Assembly (NCBI GenBank): GCA_963757155.1
Contig: CAVWQS010000004.1
Coordinates: forward strand, 1 to 64,000
Source of the DNA: DASXQK01 sp963757155
GTDB lineage: Bacteria > Pseudomonadota > Alphaproteobacteria > Dongiales > Dongiaceae
DNA length: 64,000 nt
Direction of reading: 5' to 3'
In this document: positions 17,210 to 26,701 of the stretch, one piece after another
Layout: each line of letters begins with the position of its first letter
Numbering within the stretch: the stretch's first letter is position 1
The notes under the pieces: generated by a model
What the model saw: only the letters and a program-made list of their open reading frames with translations
Told to the model about the DNA's origin: nothing
Database searches by the model: none
Program-made: the position numbers and the translations under genes

Positions 17210-18264
17210 GACGCGTATCGGCCTTCCGCCGGGCATGTGCCGGACCGGGCGGCAAGCCGGTCGCGGAGGATCGCCTCCGAGCGGGCGAGAAGCTGGCCGG
17301 CCACGGCGACGGCGATGGAGGCGGGCTCCTTCGAGGTCACCTCGGGCAAGCCGATGGGGCAGATGAGGCGAGCGAGCGCCGCCTCGCCATGCCCGCGCTG
17401 GCGGAGCCGGCTGAGGAAGGTCGCCCGCTTGCTTTCGCTGCCGATGAGGCCGAGAAACGCAAAATCGCCGCGCTTCAACACCTGATCGCAGATATCGAGA
17501 TCGGTGGGATGGCTGTGGGTCATCACCAGAAAGAAGCTGCCCGGGCGCGCTGCCGCAACATCATGGCGGGGGGAGGCGGAGCATTCGGCCTCGACATTGG
17601 CGGGCAATACGGCGGGAAACATCTCGGCGCGGCCATCGATCCAGCGGATTCGGAAAGGCAAGAGACTCAGCACCTGCACCAGCGCCCGTCCGACATGGCC
17701 GGCGCCGAAGAGGTAGAGGTCCTGGCGAGAATCGACCATTCGCTCCAGAAGATAGCATGATCCCGGATCGTCGCGATGGAAGAGAACCGCCGGCGCCGCG
17801 CTCTCGGCAAGGGCGCGCAGCGGATCCCTCAGATCGCGGGGCGCCTTGTCCGGCTCGACGACGATCTTGTTCAGGGGCGAGAGGCGCGTCAGCAGCACTC
17901 GATCATTGGAAGGCTGCTGCCAAGCCGTCAGCCAGGGGAGTGCGGCGGGCGTCAGCGGCTCGAAGAGCAGGGTAACCCTTCCGCCGCAGCATTGACCGAG
18001 GCTGGGACCAAGGGCGAAGTCGAGCAGCTCCGCCTGCGGCGCCATGGCCGTCTGCAGCAGGCTCTTCGCTTCGGCCAGCGCCTTGAACTCGAGATGCCCG
18101 CCGCCAACGGAGCCCGCCATGCCGTCGAGATGGACCAGCATCTTGGTGCCGGCTTCCCGCGGGGCGGAGCCCTCGACGGCCGCGACGGTGACGAGGGTGC
18201 ACGGCACCCCGCGCGCCAGACAGGTCAGCGCCGCTGCCAGCCAATCCGGGGCGGCGGCGCTCAT
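17206..18264 (-). CDS. xdhC: Xanthine dehydrogenase accessory protein XdhC
   Basis: 352 residues. XdhC binds molybdenum cofactor and promotes its sulfuration and insertion into xanthine dehydrogenase. The N-terminal part has PCTLVTVAAVEGSAPREAGTKMLV and GSVGGGHLEF; the C-terminal Rossmann-like part has YLFGAGHVGRALVQVL and LVMTHSHPTDLDICDQVLKRGDFAFLGLIGSESKR. AGGAG lies 9 bases before the ATG, 15 bases after the corrected end of xdhB. Confidence 0.95.
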   Translation of the reverse strand: MSAAAPDWLAAALTCLARGVPCTLVTVAAVEGSAPREAGTKMLVHLDGMAGSVGGGHLEFKALAEAKSLLQTAMAPQAELLDFALGPSLGQCCGGRVTLLFEPLTPAALPWLTAWQQPSNDRVLLTRLSPLNKIVVEPDKAPRDLRDPLRALAESAAPAVLFHRDDPGSCYLLERMVDSRQDLYLFGAGHVGRALVQVLSLLPFRIRWIDGRAEMFPAVLPANVEAECSASPRHDVAAARPGSFFLVMTHSHPTDLDICDQVLKRGDFAFLGLIGSESKRATFLSRLRQRGHGEAALARLICPIGLPEVTSKEPASIAVAVAGQLLARSEAILRDRLAARSGTCPAEGRYAS

Positions 18265-18279
18265 CCGGGCGATGCTCCT

Positions 18280-20680
18280 CTATTCGGCGCTGCGAGCATG
18301 GCGAAGCATGGCGGCCGGCGGCCGATCGCTTTGCGGTTGGGTTGCCGCTCGGCGGCGACGAATTTCCTCGATCGCCAGCAGGACGCGCTCCGGCGTGGCG
18401 GGGGCATCGAGGGCCGGCAGCAGCCGGTAGTCGGCCAGGCTTGCGATGGCGTCGGAGATGGCCGAGAACACCGAGATCGCCAGCATGAGCGGCGGCTCGC
18501 CCACGGCCTTGGAGCGGAAGATCGTCGGCTCCCGATTTTCATTCGCCAACAAACGTCACCCGGAAATCCTCGGGGCGGTCGCTGCAGGCGGGGATCTTGT
18601 AGGTGCTGGGGGCGTGGGTCCTGAGACGCCCCTCTGCATCCCAGACCAGCTCCTCGCTGGTCAGCCAGCCCATGCCCTGGATGAAGCCGCCCTCGATCTG
18701 ACCGAGGTCGATGGCAGGATTGAGCGACTTTCCCGCGTCATGCAGGATATCGACGCGGGTCACCTTGTATTCGCCGGTCAGCGTATCGACGAGCACCTCG
18801 CTCACTGCGGCGCCATAGGCGAAATAGTAGAAGGGATGGCCCGAGGCCGTGCCGCGGTCGTAATGGATTTTCGGCGTCGCGTAATAGCCCGTTGCCGAGA
18901 GCGAGACCCGCGCCAGATAGGCTTCGTTGATCAACGCAGCGAAGGGCTTCTCCTCGGTGCCGATGCGCACGCGTCCCGGCAGAAAGGTGATCTCGCCGGA
19001 TGCCACGCCGTACCGGGCAGCGGCGAAATCGGTCAGCCGCTGCTTCAGGATGCGGGCGGCCGCGAGCGCCGCCATGCCGTTGATATCGGAGCCGGAGGAT
19101 GCAGCGGTGGCCGAGGTATTGGGCACCTTGCCGGTGCTGGTGGCGGTGATCTTGATCCGGTCGAGATCGACCTGCAGCTCCTCCGCCACCACCTGGGCCA
19201 CCTTGATGAACAGGCCCTGGCCCATCTCCGTGCCGCCATGGTTCAGATGGATGCTGCCGTCGGTATAGATATGCAGCAGGGCGCCGGCCTGGTTGAGATG
19301 GCTGGTCGTGAAGGAGATGCCGAATTTGACCGGCGTCAGGGAAAGCCCCTTCTTCAGCCAGCGGCTCTCGGTGTTGAAGGCGGCGATCGACCGGCGCCGT
19401 TCGGCGTAACCGGCGCTGGTCTCCAGCGCCGCGATCAGCTCCGGCAGGACGTTGTCCTCCACCGTCTGGCGATAGGGCGTGATGTTGCGCTCGTCCTTGC
19501 CGTAGAGGTTGAGCTTGCGGATCGCCAGCGGGTCACGGCCCAGATGGCGGGCGATGGCCTCCAGCACCATCTCGATCCCCATCATGCCCTGGGGTCCGCC
19601 GAAGCCGCGGAAGGCGGTGTTGGAGACCGTGTTGGTCCGGCAGCGATGGGAGGTGATGGTCACGTTCTCGAGGAAATAGCCGTTGTCCGCGTGGAACATG
19701 GCCCGATCGGCGATGGCGCCGGTGAGATCGGTGGAGCAGCCCCCGCCCGCCGCCTGCATGAAGTCGATGCCGAGGATGCGGCCCTCGCGGTCGAAGCCGA
19801 CGTCGTAGTCGATCACGAAGTCATGGCGCTTGCCGGTCATGATCATGTCGTCGTCCCGCTCGAGGCGGAACTTGGCGGGCCGTCCGGTCTTGACCGCGGC
19901 CAAGGCTGCGATGGCCGCCCATTGCGCGGCCTGGGTCTCCTTGCCGCCGAAGCCGCCACCCATGCGGCGCACCTCGACGGTGACGGCGTTGCTCGGCCGT
20001 CCCAGCATATGGGCGATGCCATGCTGGACCTCCGAGGGATGCTGGGTCGAGCAATGGACCAGGACATCGCCGTCCTCCATCGGCAAGGCGAGCGAGACCT
20101 GCCCCTCCAGATAGAAGTGATCCTGGCCGCCGATATGGAGCCGGCCACTCAGGTGCTCGGGCGCCGCCGCGATGGCCGCGGCGGCATCGCCCCGGCGCAT
20201 GACATGATCGGGCATCAGGAAGCTGCCTGCCGCCAGCGCCGCCTCGATGCTCAGCAGCGCCGGCAGTTCCTCATATTCCACCACGGCGAGCTTGGCGGCG
20301 GCGCGGGCGGCGGCGAAACTCTCGCCGGCGACGGCGAAGAGCACCTGGCCATGGAAGACGACCTCGCCTTCGCAGAAGAGCGGGTCGTCGCCCGCACCCA
20401 CCGGGCTGACATCGTTCTTGCCCGGGATATCGGCGGCGGTCAGCACGGCGACGACACCGGGGGCGGCGCGAACCGCCGCCAGATCGAGCTTGGTGACCCG
20501 CGCATGAGCCTTGGTCGCGGTGCCGGCAAAGAGATGCAGCATGTTCGGGGGTGCTGGAATGTCGTCGACATAGAGGGCCTCGCCGGTGACATGCTTGCCG
20601 GCGCTGTCATGGGCGATGGGCCGATGCACCCCGCCCGCGATCATGGCCGGCGGCGGCGTGCCGGATACCGGCCTATCCAT
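18280..20680 (-). CDS. xdhB: Xanthine dehydrogenase molybdopterin-binding subunit XdhB, frameshift near 18551
   Basis: Large subunit (about 800 residues after correction) that oxidises hypoxanthine and xanthine to urate at a molybdopterin centre. Markers are GEALYVDDIPAPPNMLH at the N-terminus, RMGGGFGGKETQAAQWAA and TAFRGFGGPQGMMGIE at the cofactor and substrate sites, and NHGGTEMGQGLFIKVAQVVAEEL. An extra T in a T-run near 18551 stops the frame at VTFVGE. The corrected frame continues LLANENREPTIFRSKAVGEPPLMLAISVFSAI, which contains the catalytic glutamate motif KAVGEPPLML, and stops at 18280. It overlaps the end of xdhA by 8 bases. Confidence 0.93.
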
Positions 20681-22146
20681 GGCTCGGCTCCAGGATCCGG
20701 GTGCGGCGCAAGGGCTCTTCGGTCTCCTCGAAGAATTTGAGCAGCAGGTTCTCCGCCGCCAGAGCGCGATAGGCCTGGCTCGCCCGCATGTCGGAGAGGG
20801 GGGTGTAGTCGCGCCGAAGCGCAGCCTGTCCCGCCTGGATGGTCTCCAGGTTCCAGGGCCGGCCGATCAGGGCCGTCTCGCATTGCCGGGCGCGCTTGGG
20901 AATCCCCGCCATGCCGCCGTAGCAGATGCGGATATCGGCGACCCGCCCTTGCGTGAGCCGCAGATTGAAGGCGCCGAGGCAGGCGGTGATGTCCTGGTCG
21001 AAGCGCTTGGAGATCTTGTAGCAGGCGAAGCGCCGGCCGGGATCGCGCCGCGGCAGGCGGATGAACTCGACGAACTCGCCCGCGCGGCGATCCTGCTTGC
21101 CGTAGTCGAGGAAGAAATCCTCCAGCGCGATCTCGCGCCGCTCACTCCCATGGCGGAGCACGAGTTTGGCGCCCAGCGCGATCAGCGGCGGCGGGCTGTC
21201 GCCGATGGGCGAGCCATTGGCGATATTGCCACCCATGGTGCCGCAATTGCGGATCTGGGTGGACCCGAGGCGGCGCAGCAGCTCGCCGAAATCGGGATAT
21301 TCGGCAGCGATCACCTGGTACAGCTGGTGATAGGTCACGGCCGACGCCGATCTCGATCGCCTCGGCGCCGATCTCGAGGCGCTGCAGCTCTTCCACCTCG
21401 CCGAGATAGATCACGGGATCGAGACGCCGATGCTGCTTGGTCACCCAGAGACCGACATCGGTGGCGCCGGCGAGAAGGCAGGCGTCGGGGAAGCGCAGCA
21501 GAAGCTGGGCCAAGGCCTCGACCCGGCGCGGGGCGAACCAGCGGCGGCCATCGGCGGTTTCGATCTCTTCGCCGGTCTCAGCTTGCAGGCGCGTGAGCCT
21601 GTCCAGCGTCGCGGCTTCGCTTGCGTCGAAGCGGTCGCTGCCCGCGATGTCCTTCATCCCAGCCGCGGCGGCGATGATGGGGCCGTAACCCGTGCAGCGG
21701 CAGAGATTGCCCGCCAGCGCATCGTCGATCCGGCGCCGGCTCGGGCGTTCCGCCGATCCCCCGGACTCGTGAAACAAGGCGAAAAGCGACATGACGAAGC
21801 CCGGCGTGCAGAAGCCGCATTGCGAACCGTGACAATCGACCATGGCCTGCTGCGCCGGATGCAGAGTGCCGTCCGGGCTCGCCAGGTCCTCGACGGTCAG
21901 CAGCTGCTTGCCGTCGAGGGTGGGGAGAAACTGAATGCAGGAATTGACGGCGCGATAGGCGAGGCCCTCGCCCGCGACCTCGCCAAGCACCACGGTGCAG
22001 GCGCCGCAATCGCCTTCGGCGCAGCCCTCCTTGGTGCCGGTCCGACGCTCCGTCTCGCGCAGGTAGTTCAGCACCGTCATGGTCGGGTCCGTGACCTCGA
22101 CCTCACGCCGCTCGCTCCCCAGAAGGAATTTGATCCGAGCGGCCAT
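20673..22146 (-). CDS. xdhA: Xanthine dehydrogenase small subunit XdhA (2Fe-2S and FAD), frameshift near 21341
   Basis: Electron-transfer subunit. The N-terminal plant-type 2Fe-2S domain has C42, C47 and C50 in GCAEGDCGACTVVL. A second 2Fe-2S domain follows (CHGSQCGFCTPGFVMS and LCRCTGYGPI). The FAD domain has LLAGATDVGLWVTKQ and RNCGTMGGNIANGSPIGDSPP. One extra base near 21341 splits the gene: the frame from 22146 derails after AIEIGVG and the frame restarting at VTYHQLYQVIAAEYP carries the rest to 20673. It is read here as a single gene of about 490 residues. Confidence 0.93.
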
Positions 22147-22153
22147 GGGCGCC

Positions 22154-22519
22154 TCAGCTTCCCCGATAAGTGGAGTAGCCGTAGGGTGAGATCAGCAGCG
22201 GCACATGATAGTGCCCGGCGGGGTCGGCGATGCCGAAGCGGATCACGACCTCATCAAGGAAAGGCGGATTCGACAGCGCTACACCCTGGCCGGTGAAATA
22301 GCGGCCCGCATGAAAGACGAGCTCATACACTCCGGCAAGAAGGGCAGCGCCTTCCAGCAAGGGATGATCGCCGCGCCCATCGGCATTGGCCGCCAGGGAC
22401 AGGAGAGGGCCACCCGCAACTCTGGCCCCCGATGGGTCGAGCCGGTGCAACTCGATGCGGATACCCTTCGCCGGCCGGCCAGCGGTGGTATCGAGGACAT
22501 GTGTCGTCAACCGTCCCAT
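22154..22519 (-). CDS. hiuH: 5-Hydroxyisourate hydrolase (transthyretin-like)
   Basis: 121 residues from the ATG at 22519 (GGGAA upstream). It hydrolyses 5-hydroxyisourate, the PuuD product, to OHCU. Family hallmarks are the start LTTHVLDTTAGRPAKGI with the active-site His, a central ..YFTGQGVALSNPPFLDEVVIRF segment and the C-terminal HYHVPLLISPYGYSTYRGS ending in the invariant YRGS. It is the first gene of the minus-strand purine train; xdhA starts 8 bases after its stop. Confidence 0.96.
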   Translation of the reverse strand: MGRLTTHVLDTTAGRPAKGIRIELHRLDPSGARVAGGPLLSLAANADGRGDHPLLEGAALLAGVYELVFHAGRYFTGQGVALSNPPFLDEVVIRFGIADPAGHYHVPLLISPYGYSTYRGS

Positions 22520-22877
22520 CAGCGTTTCCCAGCCGCAGCATCTGCGGCCATGCTCAAGACCTGAACCGCACCATTCCAGCATCGCATAACCGGCCCCGGC
22601 GACAAGGAAGGGTCAAAGTGAAATATCTTCAAGAGTTGCTTGATAGTCGCGTTCTCTCACGCTCAGTCTCTTAGCGAAGCCACCCGGTTCGGTGATGGCG
22701 CAGCGAATAAAATGTAGAAATAACAAAATCTTAAGGGGCGATGCCGTCCAGCGCTCGCAGGGAATGGAATTCGATTATCAATCCAGCCAATATAGTCTCT
22801 GGATCGGCTTCCACCAGCTTGCCGCGGGGTCGCGTATGAATAGACTGGTCGGCCTCGAGGAAGTTGAGAGGTAGCCC
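22520..22877. other. Divergent intergenic region between hiuH and the GFA/uraD genes
   Basis: 358 bases without a supported gene. Part of it (about 22690-22760) is clearly richer in A/T than its surroundings (GCGAATAAAATGTAG, AACAAAATCTTAAGG), as expected for a two-way promoter region. No RutR-type site or perfect LysR-type palindrome was seen. Confidence 0.4.
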
Positions 22878-23354
22878 ATGAGCGACGGTCTGGAAGGCGG
22901 CTGTGCCTGCGGCGCGGTGCGCTATCGGCTGACATCGGCGCCGATGTTCGTCCATTGCTGTCATTGTCGCGATTGCCAGCGCCAGACCGGCAGCGCCTTC
23001 GTCATCAATGCGCTCATAGAGACCGACCGGATCGCTCTGCTGTCCGGCGATCTCGAGCCCATTGCCATGCCGACCGACAGCGGCCGCCCCCATGACATCT
23101 ACCGCTGTCCCATCTGTCGCACGGCGATGTGGAGCGATTATGGCCGCCGCCCCGCGCTGCGGTTCCTGCGCGTGGGTACGCTCGACGATGCGAGTGCCCT
23201 GGCGCCGGATGTGCATATCTTCACCCGCTCCAAGCTACCCTGGGTCGCCTTGCCCGCAGACGTGCCCGCCGTCGAGGTCTACTACGACATGCAGAAGCTC
23301 TGGCCCGCGGAAAGCTTGGCGCGCCGGCGGGCCATCCTGGGACTGCAGGGCTAG
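22878..23354 (+). CDS. GFA/CENP-V family zinc-binding protein
   Basis: 158 residues with the Mss4-like zinc fold of the glutathione-dependent formaldehyde-activating (GFA) family. Visible ligands are CACGAVRY, CHCRDCQRQTGSAF and later YRCPICRTAMW. Most members have no proven reaction. GAGAGG lies 7 bases before the ATG. It is 17 bases upstream of uraD and may be cotranscribed with it, although no link between GFA proteins and urate breakdown is established. Confidence 0.88.
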   Translation: MSDGLEGGCACGAVRYRLTSAPMFVHCCHCRDCQRQTGSAFVINALIETDRIALLSGDLEPIAMPTDSGRPHDIYRCPICRTAMWSDYGRRPALRFLRVGTLDDASALAPDVHIFTRSKLPWVALPADVPAVEVYYDMQKLWPAESLARRRAILGLQG

Positions 23355-23371
23355 CGCAAATCGCGCGGCCA

Positions 23372-23890
23372 ATGGCGAGCATCATCCTGAAGCAGCCGCC
23401 GCGAGGGCTCAGTCGCGGCTCCTTCCTCGCCCTCTATGGGCCGGTCTATGAGCATTCGCCCTGGATCGCCGAGGCCGTATTCGATTCCGGCCTGACGGCG
23501 GATCATCAGACCGCCGAGGGCTTGCAGGCGGCGATGGCGGCGGTGGTCGAGGCCGCGCCATCGGATTGGAGGCTCGCTTTGCTGCGCGCCCATCCCGATC
23601 TGGCGGGCCGCCTCGCGATCCGTGGAGATCTCACCCCGCAGTCGGCAGCCGAGCAGGCGGCTGCGGGTCTCGGCGATTGCAGCCCGGCGGAATTCCAGCG
23701 CTTCACGGCGCTGAACGAGGCCTACAAGGCGAAGTTCGGCTTTCCCTTCATCATGGCAGTCAAGGGCCGCAGCCGTGCCGAGATCCTGGCAGCCTTCGAG
23801 CGGCGGGCCGGGAATGATGCCGCTGTCGAATTCCGAACCGCCCTCGACGAGGTGCACAAGATCGCGTTGCTGCGGCTACGCGATCTGTGA
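23372..23890 (+). CDS. uraD: OHCU decarboxylase UraD
   Basis: 172 residues; decarboxylates 2-oxo-4-hydroxy-4-carboxy-5-ureidoimidazoline to S-allantoin, completing the PuuD-HiuH-UraD sequence. The catalytic His is H74 in LLRAHPDLAGRLA. Other family markers are SAAEQAAAGLGDCSPAEFQRFTALNEAYKAKFGFPFIMAVKG, later RTALDEVHKIALLRLRDL. The start at 23372 is the ATG at which family similarity begins; no strong ribosome-binding site precedes it, consistent with coupling to the GFA gene just upstream. Confidence 0.94.
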   Translation: MASIILKQPPRGLSRGSFLALYGPVYEHSPWIAEAVFDSGLTADHQTAEGLQAAMAAVVEAAPSDWRLALLRAHPDLAGRLAIRGDLTPQSAAEQAAAGLGDCSPAEFQRFTALNEAYKAKFGFPFIMAVKGRSRAEILAAFERRAGNDAAVEFRTALDEVHKIALLRLRDL

Positions 23891-24077
23891 GCCTCGCTCG
23901 AGGCTGCAATAGGCCGACACGGAAGAGGCTCCCGGCAGCGGAGTCCGGGGGGATTGGCTGCCGGGAGCGGCAAGTCAACTGACCTCGACGGCCGGGAGGA
24001 AGAGTCCCCGTCGAAGTCGCGATGCGCTTTTTTCGCGCATCGAATCACTTCTATGATTTGTGCAATGCCGAAGCTGT

Positions 24078-25358
24078 TCAGTATTGGACATTCCGGAAAT
24101 CCACGATTTCCGGCGCCTGCTGCGTATAGAGCGTCGCCATCACCGGCGGCGTCTCCGCGATCACCCGGCCGCGCCGCACGACGTACAGGCGGGCAGGCTT
24201 GAGGCGCAGCGCCTCGATGGGATCGGACGCCTGGAGCACGACCAGATCCGCATGGCAGCCGGGCTCCAGCCCGTAGCCCTCGAGGCCCATCACCTTGGCC
24301 GCGTTCCGGGTCACGGCGTCGAAGCAGCTCAGCATTTCCGCCGTGCCGGTCATCTGCCCGACATGCAGGCCCATATGGGCAACCTCCAGCATGTCGTGGG
24401 AGCCGAGGCTGTACCAGGGATCCATGACGCAATCATGGCCCATGGCGACATTGATCCCGGCGGCCATCAGCTCCTTGACCCGGGTCATGCCACGGCGCTT
24501 GGGATAGCTGTCATGGCGCCCCTGGAGCGTGATGTTGATCAGCGGATTGGCGACCACATGCAAGCTCGCCTCGCGCATCAGCGGGATCAGTTTGCTGACA
24601 TAGTAATTGTCCATGGAATGCATGGATGTCAGATGCGAGCCGGTGACGCGACGGCGCAGGCCCAGGCGCTGGGTCTCATAGGCCAGGCTCTCGACATGGC
24701 GCGACAGCGGATCGTCCGTCTCGTCGCAATGCATGTCGACGGGCAGGCCGCGCTCGGCGGCGATCTCGCAGAGTTCCTTCACGGATTGCGCGCCCTCGGC
24801 CATGGTCCGCTCGAAATGCGGAATGCCGCCGACGACATCGACGCCCTTGTCGAGGGCCCGAAGCAGGTTCTCCCGGGCCTGGGGATAGCGCAGGAAGCCG
24901 TCCTGGGGAAATGCCACGAGCTGGAGGTCGAGGAAAGGAGCGATCTCCTGCTTCACCTCCAGCAGCGCCTCGACGGCGAGTAGCTCATCGTCGCAGATAT
25001 CGACATGGCTGCGGACCGCAAGGCTGCCGCGCGCAATCGCCCAGCGGCAGAATTCAAGCGCGCGTGCCTTGATCGCCTCGACCGTCAGATGCGGCTTCAG
25101 CTCCGACCAGAGCTGGATGCCTTCGAGGAGCGTGCCGCTTTCGTTGAGCCGGGGCCGGCCGAGGCTGAGGGTCGAATCCATGTGGAAATGCGCATCGACG
25201 AAGGGCGGGGTGACCAGCCGGCCGCGGGCGTCGATCTCCCGCAGGGCATCGGCCTCGATCCGGGGCGCCACCTCGGCGATGCGTCCGTCGGCCACCGCGA
25301 TATCCTGGCCTTCGCGGCCATCCGGGAGATTGGCGCCTCGAAGGATGAGATCGAGCAT
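24078..25358 (-). CDS. codA: Cytosine deaminase (CodA-type amidohydrolase)
   Basis: 426 residues; metal-dependent amidohydrolase converting cytosine to uracil, the substrate of PreTA. H57 and H59 form the HxH metal motif (VDAHFHMDSTLSLG). Further markers are VDMHCDETDDP, RRVTGSHLTSMHSM and GHDCVMDPWYSLGSHDMLEVAHMG, close to the CodA pattern. AAGGAGA lies 9 bases before the ATG. Other pyrimidine- or creatinine-type deaminases share the fold, so cytosine is the best but not a proven substrate. The following 187 bases (23891-24077) toward uraD hold no gene. Confidence 0.88.
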   Translation of the reverse strand: MLDLILRGANLPDGREGQDIAVADGRIAEVAPRIEADALREIDARGRLVTPPFVDAHFHMDSTLSLGRPRLNESGTLLEGIQLWSELKPHLTVEAIKARALEFCRWAIARGSLAVRSHVDICDDELLAVEALLEVKQEIAPFLDLQLVAFPQDGFLRYPQARENLLRALDKGVDVVGGIPHFERTMAEGAQSVKELCEIAAERGLPVDMHCDETDDPLSRHVESLAYETQRLGLRRRVTGSHLTSMHSMDNYYVSKLIPLMREASLHVVANPLINITLQGRHDSYPKRRGMTRVKELMAAGINVAMGHDCVMDPWYSLGSHDMLEVAHMGLHVGQMTGTAEMLSCFDAVTRNAAKVMGLEGYGLEPGCHADLVVLQASDPIEALRLKPARLYVVRRGRVIAETPPVMATLYTQQAPEIVDFRNVQY

Positions 25359-25486
25359 CAGGGAGTTCTCCTTAGGCTTACCGAGGCGCGCCCCCTTGCT
25401 TGGGTGCACGCCGTTGATGGAACACGGCCTTGCCGATCGCGCTTCGCTGTCTACATGTCTCACAGGGGTCGACGCAGGAGACGGAG

Positions 25487-25741
25487 ATGAAATGGGTCGT
25501 CTGGTTCATTCTAGCCTGCGTCGGTGTCGTCGCCATCTTCCTGATCGGCGTCTGGATCGCGGGCGGGCTGCACGGCTTGGGCCAGAACCTCAACATCGCG
25601 CTGGCCGCCGGTCTCGGCATTCTCCTGGCGAGCGCGCTCGGCGTTGGCCTCATGGCTCTGATCTTCTACAGCAATCGCAGCGGCGTCGACGAGAGCGCCG
25701 GGCGGTCCCAGCAGGACATCGATCCAAAGCGCCAGGGCTGA
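25487..25741 (+). CDS. Small two-helix membrane protein, unknown
   Basis: 84 residues with two transmembrane helices (about residues 2-27 and 37-61) and a charged tail. GCAGGAGACGGAG directly precedes the ATG, giving a strong ribosome-binding site. It is divergent from codA and ends 7 bases before the convergent permease stop. No family recognised. Confidence 0.6.
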   Translation: MKWVVWFILACVGVVAIFLIGVWIAGGLHGLGQNLNIALAAGLGILLASALGVGLMALIFYSNRSGVDESAGRSQQDIDPKRQG

Positions 25742-25748
25742 GCGACGG

Positions 25749-26693
25749 TCACCGCTCTTCCCGGCGGAAGGGGATGAGCAGGGCCGCCGGGGCCCGGGCG
25801 TTGCGGGAGACCAGCGCCATGGCGACGATGGTCAGCACGAAGGGCAGCATCAGGAAGACCTGATAGGGCACATGGATCAGGCCGCTGGCCTGGAGCCGGA
25901 GCTGCAGGGCATCGATCAGGGCGAAGAGCAGGGCGCCCAGCGCGCTGCGCCAGGGCTGCCACTGGCCGAAGACCACCAGGGCGATCGAAACCCAGCCCCG
26001 CCCGGAGATGACGCCGAAGGTGAAGGCGTTGTACTGGGCCAGCGACAGATAGGCCCCGCCGATCCCCATCAGCGCGCCGGAAAGGATCAGCGCCTGATAG
26101 CGGATCAAGGCGACATTGACCCCGGCAGCGTCCGCCGCCCGGGGATTTTCCCCCACCGTGCGCAGGCTGAGGCCCCAGGGCGTGTGCTTCAGGACCAAGG
26201 CGGCCGCCAGCACGACGGCGAAGGCGAGGTAGCTGAGGGCGAACTGGTCGAACAGGACCGGCCCGATGACGGGGATGTCGCTGAGCAGCGGGATGGGCAG
26301 GGAGTGGAAGGGCGTGACGCTCGGCGGCTGGGAGGGTTCGCCGAAGATCAGGCGATAGAAATAGAAGGCGAATCCGGTGCAGAGCATGGTGACGCCGAGG
26401 CCCGAGACATGCTGCGACAGCCCCAGGGTCACGGTCAGAAGCCCCATGAGCAGGCCCATCACCGCCCCGGTCAAGGCCGCCGCGGCGATGCCGATCCAGA
26501 GATCGCCGCTGTAATAGGCCGCGGTAAAGCCGGTCATGGCCGAGAAGAGCATGATGCCCTCGACCCCGAGGTTCACCACCCCGGAGCGCTCGGCCAGGAG
26601 CTCGCCCAGGGTGGCGAAGATGAGAGGGGTGGCGATGCGGATCAGCGCCGCGAAGAATCCGACCTGCAGCAGCTGGGCGAGAAGATCATGCAT
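25749..26693 (-). CDS. ABC transporter permease (NupQ-type), second BMP system
   Basis: 314 residues, eight to nine helices. The N-terminal signature LLAERSGVVNLGVEGIMLFSAMTGF and RTVGENPRAADAAGVNV place it in the same permease family as the one at 13.1-14.0 kb. Start 26693 (MHDLLAQLL) is chosen because the long upstream extension is antisense shadow. It is the last gene of the second BMP-type importer operon. Confidence 0.92.
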   Translation of the reverse strand: MHDLLAQLLQVGFFAALIRIATPLIFATLGELLAERSGVVNLGVEGIMLFSAMTGFTAAYYSGDLWIGIAAAALTGAVMGLLMGLLTVTLGLSQHVSGLGVTMLCTGFAFYFYRLIFGEPSQPPSVTPFHSLPIPLLSDIPVIGPVLFDQFALSYLAFAVVLAAALVLKHTPWGLSLRTVGENPRAADAAGVNVALIRYQALILSGALMGIGGAYLSLAQYNAFTFGVISGRGWVSIALVVFGQWQPWRSALGALLFALIDALQLRLQASGLIHVPYQVFLMLPFVLTIVAMALVSRNARAPAALLIPFRREER

Positions 26694-26701
26694 GGGGCAG
26701 G

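Noticed and set aside
22520..22877. A purine or xanthine riboswitch upstream of hiuH or the GFA gene
   Set aside because: I could not identify conserved junction or loop sequences of known purine-sensing RNAs; a covariance-model search would be needed.
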